Origin: Verrucomicrobiia bacterium
GTDB lineage: Bacteria; Verrucomicrobiota; Verrucomicrobiia; Verrucomicrobiales; DEV007
Length of the DNA stretch: 64,000 bases
Direction of reading: 5' to 3'
Assembly (NCBI GenBank): GCA_030427505.1
Contig: JAUICH010000028.1
Coordinates: 1-64,000, forward strand
Shown: positions 58,451 to 64,000 of the stretch, piece by piece
Numbering within the stretch: position 1 is the first letter of the stretch
Layout of the letters: the number at the start of each line of letters is the position of its first letter
Translations under genes and position numbers: made by a program
Notes under the pieces: generated by a model
Databases searched by the model: none
Told to the model about the DNA's origin: nothing
Seen by the model: only the letters and a program-made list of their open reading frames with translations

Positions 58451-59641
58451 TCAGGCCCCCAAGGCCTTGCGCAGCACCGGCTCGAACGCGTCCGACTGGC
58501 GCATGAAGCCCAGGTCGTTGGGGTGGGAGCCGTCGGTGGTGGCGTCTCCGTCTTTGCCCAGGAGGTTGTCGCCTTTCAGGTAGTGGAGGTTTTTCACCCC
58601 GGCTTTGGTGAGATTCTCGTAAGCTTTCTGGAAGGCGGCGCGGCTGAGCTGGTGGCGTTCGGCGGCGGAGGGGCGCACCCAGGCGAAGCCGTAGGTCCGG
58701 TCTTCCACCAGGACTATGGGGGTGTCCGGCCGGGCGTCGCGCAGCAGCTTCACCAGGGGCTCGGCGTTTTGCGTGATCATGTCATGCGTCATGTTCGGCA
58801 GACAGTCGATGACATACACGGCGGGATCGATCTCCGCGAGCAGGGCGCCGACTTCGGGTTCCATCTTTCCGTTGCCGGAGAAACCCAAGTTGATGATGGG
58901 CAGGTCGAACCGGCGGCCCAGGATGGCGGGGTGCGTCATGCCGGGGCGGGAGGCGCAGGCGCCATGGGTGATGGAGGTGCCGTAAAAAAGAATGGCCTTG
59001 TCTTTTCGGGGCGCCAGGGACTGAAACTCCGCGTCCACCGGCACGCCGAACTCCAGGGAATCCACCCCATTGTAAAGCGGCAGGTAGGCTTGATAGGTGC
59101 GTGAACCGGGGGCGAGGCCGTCGACCAGCTTACCCTCCTGCTTCAGGGGCGAGCCGGTGGCCCCGGCGCCGGGTTTGAAGACGGAGATCCACCGCATGCC
59201 GCCATGGCCGTCGTCGCCGTAGAGGTCTATGCCGCTGACGCCCGTGGCGGGCATGTGGGCCATTTCCAGGCGGTCCCGGAACAGGGTATAGCGGACGCGA
59301 ATTTCCGGCGCGTCAGAGATAAAGCGGGCGGCCATGCCCGAGCTGTCGCGGCTGAGGCTCCAGACGGGATCGCGGACCACGCCTTCGGCCTTGGCCGGCA
59401 GGCGATCATAGAAGCGGGCCAAGTCATTGGGGCCCCAGCCTTTGCCTTCCACGCCCCACTCCTGGACGTTGAACCAGCGGATGCCGTCCTCCACCTTACC
59501 GGTTTCCTCCGGCATTCGAATATTGTCGCGATGTCCCTCGGCGGAGGCCCGGGAAGGTAGCAGAGAAGAGAAAGCGGTGGCGGCGGACACGGTGCCAGCC
59601 GCCCGCAAGAAACTCCGGCGGGAGGGAGCGGGGGTCGTCAT
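58451..59641 (-). CDS. Tat-exported SGNH/GDSL hydrolase
   Basis: 396 aa with a twin-arginine signal (APSRRSFLRAAGTVSAATAF). An N-terminal beta-sandwich-like half precedes the SGNH domain. Catalytic Ser lies in ILFYGTSITHG, the block III Asn region in LGFSGNGKMEPEV, and the Asp-His pair in DGSHPNDLGFMRQ. Such enzymes deacetylate sugars or cleave esters in polysaccharide breakdown. It follows the sugar-phosphate isomerase-like gene by 53 bp on the same strand, third in a leftward run that starts at 62220. Confidence 0.92.
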   Translation of the reverse strand: MTTPAPSRRSFLRAAGTVSAATAFSSLLPSRASAEGHRDNIRMPEETGKVEDGIRWFNVQEWGVEGKGWGPNDLARFYDRLPAKAEGVVRDPVWSLSRDSSGMAARFISDAPEIRVRYTLFRDRLEMAHMPATGVSGIDLYGDDGHGGMRWISVFKPGAGATGSPLKQEGKLVDGLAPGSRTYQAYLPLYNGVDSLEFGVPVDAEFQSLAPRKDKAILFYGTSITHGACASRPGMTHPAILGRRFDLPIINLGFSGNGKMEPEVGALLAEIDPAVYVIDCLPNMTHDMITQNAEPLVKLLRDARPDTPIVLVEDRTYGFAWVRPSAAERHQLSRAAFQKAYENLTKAGVKNLHYLKGDNLLGKDGDATTDGSHPNDLGFMRQSDAFEPVLRKALGA

Positions 59642-59694
59642 GGGGGAGTTTGGGCTTTTTAGGGTTTTTCAGCGGCGCCGCGCTTACCGCGGCG

Positions 59695-60597
59695 CTAAAG
59701 ATTGGATTGCCATTCCCGCAATGTGTTCAAATCCAAGCGGATGGCTGCCATGCTTTCCTTCAGCAGGCCGGGGTCTTTGTGGCTGATGTACTCCATGTGC
59801 AGGGAGATGGGGCCGGTGTAGCCGCTCTGGTTCAGGAGCTTCAGGAAGCGGGGAAAATCCACCCGGCCGGTTCCGAGCGGGACGTTTTCGGGCTTCTTCT
59901 CGCCCCAGACGAAGTCCTTCAGGTAAACGGCGCCAAAGTGCGGCCGCATCAGGTGATATTCCGTGGGCCAGGACAGGCCGCCTTCCACCGTGGCGTGGCG
60001 GATGTCGAAGGCGACGGCCATCTCCTCCGGCGGGTAGGAGTGGATGACTTCATACAGGTCCCACAGCGGCGCGCCGAAGCGTTCCGCGCCGGAGTGGTTC
60101 TGATACATGGGCAGGATCTTCAACTCCCGGCAGTAGGCGACGAGGGCCGCCACTTCTTTCGCGATCTCTTCGATCTGCTCCGGAATGGGCCGGGCGTAGT
60201 CGTACTTGTGCGCCCCCATGCGGAAGCGTTTCACGCCCAGGGCGGCGGCGGTCTTCAGCACGCGCTGGCTCAGGGGATTCTCCGCGCCGAACACGTCGGT
60301 GGTCATGACCGTCATCTCCAGGCCGCGCTTCTGGAGGGCTTCGATCTGCCGGGGCAGGTCCTCCTCCACGCGCTCGGGCTCCACATGGCCACCCTTCCTG
60401 ACCGTGCCCTCGATCCCCGCGACGCCGAGTTCCTTGATGAAGGCGGCCTGATCGTCATAAGACAAGTGCTGGAGCGGCTTGTTAAAGACGCAGAGGGGAT
60501 TCTCTTGAAGGATGGCGGCAGAGGACTCCTGGAGGGGCAAGAGAGACGCGGACGCGGCGGTCAGCGCCGTGGAACGAAGAAAGTGGCGGCGATTCAT
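59695..60597 (-). CDS. Tat-exported sugar-phosphate isomerase/epimerase-like protein
   Basis: 300 aa starting MNRRHFLRSTALTAASASLL, a twin-arginine signal. The rest is an AP-endonuclease-2-like TIM barrel: VAFDIRHATVEGGLSWP, AAVYLKD-type segment and KFPRFLKLLNQSGYTGPISL, with MYQNHSGAERFG and His/Glu/Asp residues that could bind a divalent metal. Export of an isomerase fold is common in Verrucomicrobia and Planctomycetes, where the substrate is unknown. It lies between the phosphoesterase gene (42 bp upstream) and the SGNH gene. Confidence 0.9.
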   Translation of the reverse strand: MNRRHFLRSTALTAASASLLPLQESSAAILQENPLCVFNKPLQHLSYDDQAAFIKELGVAGIEGTVRKGGHVEPERVEEDLPRQIEALQKRGLEMTVMTTDVFGAENPLSQRVLKTAAALGVKRFRMGAHKYDYARPIPEQIEEIAKEVAALVAYCRELKILPMYQNHSGAERFGAPLWDLYEVIHSYPPEEMAVAFDIRHATVEGGLSWPTEYHLMRPHFGAVYLKDFVWGEKKPENVPLGTGRVDFPRFLKLLNQSGYTGPISLHMEYISHKDPGLLKESMAAIRLDLNTLREWQSNL

Positions 60598-60639
60598 GGG
60601 GGGCGTTGGGGGGATTTTCTGGGAAGAAAGAAAGGAGAC

Positions 60640-62220
60640 TCAGTCCGCGGTGATACGGATCTGGCGGCGCGTTTCAAAGGTGCGCCCGTACATGTCCGTG
60701 GTCTCCGCGTGGATAAAGGTGACGCCGGGGCTTAGTCCGGCGGGTAGGGCGGCCTTCCAGAGATGGTTCGATTCCGTGGGGGAATTCAGGGGCCGCGTGT
60801 TGGTGGGGTCCTGGGCTATTTCGCGATCGCGCACCGCCACGTAGTAGGGGTCCATTTCCAGGGTCTTTTCCATGGAGATCCATTCGCCCTCCTCACCCAC
60901 CTGGAAGCGGACGGTGGAGCGCTCCGACCCGGAAAAGACATTCACATAGATGGTCTGCTCCGGCGCGGTGGATACAGTCACCTCGTCCGGCGCGGAGATG
61001 TTCATCTGGTAGGAAGCGGGCTGGCGGGCGGCCTTGAAGTCGAAGGTCGTCTTGTGCCCGTCGAAGTGGATGATGGAGTAGCCATTCGGCGCGCCGTCGC
61101 GCATCGTGGCGTGGGGAATGCCCAGTTCGTCCTTCTGCCCCTTCCACCAGGTGCCGCAGACGGTCACGTTCACAATATGGTGGTGAGGCTGGTCGCCTTG
61201 CCAGCCGTCTTTTTCGTCCAGGAAGAAGTGACCCTGCCAGTGGGTGTGGCCGGAGATGGAGAGGGAGTAGGGCCGTTTCTCGATGATGCGGTAAAGCTCC
61301 GCGCGGTCTTCGATGCCGTAGATGGGGATGTGCATCATGAGGACCACGAGCTGTTCCTCCGGCACGGTGGCCAGGTCGTTGCGGACGAAGTCGATCTGTT
61401 CCTCGCTCAGGCCGCCGGTGTAGGTCATGGAGCCATTGGGCCGCTTGGTGCCCCACTTCACGTCGTCCAGGGCGATGAAGTGTACGTTGCCGTAGTTGAA
61501 GGCGTAGTAGTTCGGGCCGTAAACGCGCTGGAAGGTTTCGTCGGAATCCTCGTCGTTCTCCGGCTCGAAGTTCAGGTCGTGATTGCCGATCACGTAGTAC
61601 CAGGGAATGCCGACGAGGGCCATCGTGGCGTTGTTGCTTTCGAAGAGCGACAGGTCGTTGTTCATGATGTCGCCCAGCGTCACGCCAAAACGGGCATCCG
61701 TGCCCACCAGTTCGGCGATGGTGTCATTGGCGATGTAGTCGATCTCCGTTTGGTTGGTGGGCTGAGGGTCGCCGAAGAAAATGGCGTGGAACTTCTCAGG
61801 CTCGTCCTGTTCCTGGAGGGGAAAGTCGATGGACTCGGGCAGCGGACCCGTGGGCGCCACGCCGGGGTATTTCAGGTTCGTCGGCGAGCCCTTCGGCTTA
61901 TGACTGTAGTAAAAGCGCGGGACGAGGTGCTCGGAGAACCGGGTTTTCCAGCCGGTGGGCTTGATGACGAAGAAGATCGTGTCGTCATCGTGCGGGAGAG
62001 ACCAGCGGCCATCCTCATCCGTGGCCACGACTTCCCGCTGGTTCGACACGTAGACGCCGGGCAGGCCGGGTTCGCCTTCGTCGCGAACGCCGTTGCCGTT
62101 CAAGTCGTTATAAACCGTGCCGTGTGCCGTGCCGTCTTCCGCCCCCGAGGTGAAGGGCGACGCGGCGAAAATCAGGACGGACAGGTAGGGGAGGATTTGA
62201 GTAGCCTGGAGAGGTTTCAT
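60640..62220 (-). CDS. Secreted calcineurin-like phosphoesterase with N- and C-terminal beta domains
   Basis: 526 aa. The signal peptide ends near SPFTSGAEDG. A SdrD_B-like/MetallophosN domain follows (GTVYNDLNGNGVRDEGEPGL, repeated Asp-rich turns). The metallophosphatase core has FFGDPQPTNQTE, VTLGDIMNND, YVIGNHDLNFEPEND, MMHIPIYG and SGHTHWQGH, covering all metal ligands. The MetallophosC-like region follows from about 375. It hydrolyses a phosphomonoester or diester outside the cytoplasm, and the substrate is unknown. It is first in the leftward run and divergent from the MBL gene. Confidence 0.92.
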   Translation of the reverse strand: MKPLQATQILPYLSVLIFAASPFTSGAEDGTAHGTVYNDLNGNGVRDEGEPGLPGVYVSNQREVVATDEDGRWSLPHDDDTIFFVIKPTGWKTRFSEHLVPRFYYSHKPKGSPTNLKYPGVAPTGPLPESIDFPLQEQDEPEKFHAIFFGDPQPTNQTEIDYIANDTIAELVGTDARFGVTLGDIMNNDLSLFESNNATMALVGIPWYYVIGNHDLNFEPENDEDSDETFQRVYGPNYYAFNYGNVHFIALDDVKWGTKRPNGSMTYTGGLSEEQIDFVRNDLATVPEEQLVVLMMHIPIYGIEDRAELYRIIEKRPYSLSISGHTHWQGHFFLDEKDGWQGDQPHHHIVNVTVCGTWWKGQKDELGIPHATMRDGAPNGYSIIHFDGHKTTFDFKAARQPASYQMNISAPDEVTVSTAPEQTIYVNVFSGSERSTVRFQVGEEGEWISMEKTLEMDPYYVAVRDREIAQDPTNTRPLNSPTESNHLWKAALPAGLSPGVTFIHAETTDMYGRTFETRRQIRITAD

Positions 62221-62245
62221 TTGTATGGTCGGAGGTTACAGGCGC

Positions 62246-63199
62246 ATGGAGATTCACACGATCGATTTAGGCTTTCAAGGCAATCCCGAAGTCATCGCCG
62301 CCTTTCTCCTGGAGAGCGGGGGCGAGCTGGCGTTGATCGAAACCGGGCCCGGCTCGACGCTTCAGGCCCTTCTGGAGGGCCTGCGCGGCCTGGGCGTGGA
62401 GGCGGAGGACGTGCGTAAAGTGTTCGTCACGCACATCCACCTGGACCACGCCGGAGCCGCCGGGTGGTGGGCACAGCAGGGGGCCACGGTCTACGCGCAC
62501 CCGAGAGCGGCGAAGCACTTGATCGACCCCTCGAAGCTGATGGACAGCGCCCGCCGCGTCTATGGGGATCTCCTGGACATCATCTGGGCGGAAATGCTGC
62601 CCGCGCCTTCCGCGAAGGTCACCGAGCTGCTGGACGGCGAACACGTGACGGTGGGCAAGGTGAAGTTCACCGCCTGGGACACGCCGGGACACGCGCGGCA
62701 TCACCACACCTTCCTGGTGGATGGAAAGATCGCCTTCACCGGAGACGTGGCCGGAGCGCGACTGCCGGGGTCCGGCTTTCTTTCGGTGACCAGCGCGCCA
62801 CCGCAGTTCGATCTGGAGGAATACGAGCAATCCATCCAGCGGCTGCAAAAAGCGGGGCTGGAGAAACTGTACCTGACTCACTTCGGCGAAGTGACGGATG
62901 TGGCGGATCACCTGGAGCGTTACCTGGAGACCGTCCGCGAATCGACCGCCTTCGTCCGCGACCGCATGGCGGAGGGCCTGCACGGAGAAGCCCTGGAGGT
63001 CGCCTACCGCGCCTACAACCTGGAGCGGGCCTACCGGGAGGAAGTGCCCCCTCTGGAGTGGCAACGCTACGAAGCCGTGAATGGCTCTGGCATGTGCGCC
63101 AACGGCATCGAGCTTTACCTGAAAAAGCACCATGAAAAGAAACCCCATCACCCCCAACCGGAAAGCCGCGGCGGCGCCGAAAGTCAGCCGAAGGAGTAA
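62246..63199 (+). CDS. MBL-fold metallo-hydrolase
   Basis: 317 aa from the ATG at 62246; GGAGG at 62231-62235 is correctly placed, and the ATG at 62225 lacks a site. The dinuclear metal motif HxHxDH reads THIHLDHAGA (H63, H65, D67, H68). Later ligands are in WDTPGHARHHH (His) and IAFTGDVAGA (Asp). A C-terminal helical part (about 215-290) is longer than in glyoxalase II. Substrate unknown. The last 68 bp overlap the start of the sulfatase gene in another frame, so the two are probably translated from one mRNA. Confidence 0.92.
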   Translation: MEIHTIDLGFQGNPEVIAAFLLESGGELALIETGPGSTLQALLEGLRGLGVEAEDVRKVFVTHIHLDHAGAAGWWAQQGATVYAHPRAAKHLIDPSKLMDSARRVYGDLLDIIWAEMLPAPSAKVTELLDGEHVTVGKVKFTAWDTPGHARHHHTFLVDGKIAFTGDVAGARLPGSGFLSVTSAPPQFDLEEYEQSIQRLQKAGLEKLYLTHFGEVTDVADHLERYLETVRESTAFVRDRMAEGLHGEALEVAYRAYNLERAYREEVPPLEWQRYEAVNGSGMCANGIELYLKKHHEKKPHHPQPESRGGAESQPKE

Positions 63200-64000
63200 G
63201 GCCCTTTCTGGTATTCTGTCAGGATGCGTCCTGCTCCTGATCCTGGGAAGCTTCGCCCAGACCGCGCGGGCTCAGGATAAAGAGCCGAAGTGGAACTTCA
63301 TCCTCCTGCTGGTGGATGACATGGGGTGGACGGACCTGGGCTGCTTCGGCAGCGACCTTTGCGAGACACCCAATATCGACCGGCTGGCGGCGGAGGGCGT
63401 ACGCTTCACCCAGGCCTACTCCGCCTGTACGGTGTGTTCGCCCACCCGCGCGGCGGTGATGACAGGGAAATACCCGGCCCGCCTGCGCGTCACGGATTTC
63501 ATTCCCGGCCACGACATCGGGAACACGCCGCTGCTCATCCCGGACTGGACCCAGCGCCTGGAACTGGAGGAAACGACTCTCGCCGAAGCGCTGAAGCCCG
63601 CCGGCTACCACTCCGCCAGCATCGGCAAGTGGCACCTGACACCGCGCGACCGGGACGACTCGGGCTCCTACCCGGAGTTCTATCCCGACAAACAGGGCTT
63701 CGATCTTAACATCGGGGGCAACGAGCGCGGCGCCCCGGCCGGCTACTTCTGGCCCTACGGCAAAGGAAAGGGCGAAGCGCGGAAGGACAACAATCTCTTC
63801 CGCACCCTGCCACCCGGGGGAGAGGAGGGCGAATTTCTCACCGACCGCCTGACGGAGGAAGCGCTGAAGATCATCGACGGCTGGGCGGGCGACCCCTTCT
63901 TCATCTACTTTCCCTACTACGTGGTGCACCAGCCGCTGATGGCGAAGCAGGAACTGATCGAGGAATACAAAGCCAAGGTAAAGGAGGGCGCGCGGCACAC
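63132..64000 (+). CDS. Secreted sulfatase, N-terminal part (runs off window)
   Basis: At least 289 codons from the ATG at 63132, continuing past 64000. After a signal peptide (LSGILSGCVLLLILGSFAQT, ending ARA/QDKEP) comes the sulfatase core: FILLLVDDMGWTDLGCFG (metal Asp 62 and 63) and the formylglycine site CSPTRAAVMTGKYP with C102 in C-x-P-T-R. SIGKWHLTPRD and YFPYYVVHQP follow. The ATG lies inside the MBL gene, an unusual 68-bp overlap. It is one of two sulfatases in the window. Confidence 0.93.
   Translation, partial: MKRNPITPNRKAAAAPKVSRRSKALSGILSGCVLLLILGSFAQTARAQDKEPKWNFILLLVDDMGWTDLGCFGSDLCETPNIDRLAAEGVRFTQAYSACTVCSPTRAAVMTGKYPARLRVTDFIPGHDIGNTPLLIPDWTQRLELEETTLAEALKPAGYHSASIGKWHLTPRDRDDSGSYPEFYPDKQGFDLNIGGNERGAPAGYFWPYGKGKGEARKDNNLFRTLPPGGEEGEFLTDRLTEEALKIIDGWAGDPFFIYFPYYVVHQPLMAKQELIEEYKAKVKEGARH

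Noticed and set aside
1-64000. CRISPR arrays, rRNA or integrase-linked prophage
   Set aside because: No regularly spaced repeats, rRNA segments or phage genes were seen on either strand.

Overview
The window is about 62% GC bacterial chromosome with three AT-richer patches (gene 459-1436, gene 12933-15203, and 51.6-52.65 kb). The gene set points to a free-living, polymer-degrading member of the Verrucomicrobiota, or less likely the Planctomycetota. It holds a Tat-exported DUF1501 protein paired with a DUF1549/DUF1553 protein, two sulfatases, three other Tat-signal enzymes, two PQQ-type beta-propellers, a HEAT-repeat sensor-like protein, a pectate-lyase-like beta-helix protein, and MlrC and YdeP homologues. 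No rRNA, tRNA, CRISPR array, replication origin or intact transposase is visible. Species assignment is inference from family content only.

Layout. 0-1.5 kb: the C-terminal end of a dead IS5-type transposase, then a secreted orphan gene bracketed by IS-end-like inverted repeats. 1.7-4.1 kb: ribBA, a cupin and a DUF2199 protein. 4.2-12.6 kb: a leftward run of eight genes (RraA, M24 peptidase, AstE-like deacylase, SDR, threonine-synthase-like PLP enzyme, a coiled-coil secreted protein, MlrC, lactonase), most overlapping by 1-11 bp, which looks like a small-molecule catabolic pathway. 12.9-15.2 kb: an AT-rich membrane protein with pentapeptide repeats. 15.3-20.6 kb: a Tat amidohydrolase, a CDP-alcohol phosphotransferase with an altered motif, a MITE-like element, and the DUF1549/DUF1501 pair. 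20.7-27.1 kb: polyphosphate kinase, GNAT, class II aldolase with a clear terminator, PIN-PhoH, and a low-molecular-weight phosphatase-like protein.

27.6-38.8 kb: a PQQ propeller plus HEAT protein, a transglutaminase-like protein, a sulfatase, YaaA, YdeP-type molybdopterin oxidoreductase, M23 peptidase and UppP. 38.9-48.9 kb: a TPM protein, an AT-rich gap with a MITE-like relic, an HTH-receiver regulator, a pectate-lyase-like protein, a small ArsR/SRPBCC/VOC cluster, an RCK potassium channel with an odd filter, and secreted proteins. 49.1-58.1 kb: a PLC/P1-nuclease-like protein, an RsmA-NUDIX fusion, a HEPN-like orphan, a HyuA-HyuB (5-oxoprolinase type) fusion, and nadD. 58.4-64 kb: SGNH hydrolase, sugar-phosphate isomerase and metallophosphoesterase leftward, divergent from an MBL hydrolase and a sulfatase that runs off the window.

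The most interesting non-coding signal is a family of 156-187 bp intergenic elements (23.0, 30.3 and 56.9 kb, with a half copy at 51.8 kb). Each end carries the head AAGGTGG and a 6-7 bp hairpin with a conserved 9-nt loop, while the stem bases differ between the two ends. This is a REPIN-like architecture. A second two-hairpin family lies at 33.45-33.73 kb, and a GGTCAC-based nested palindrome array at 57.08-57.17 kb.
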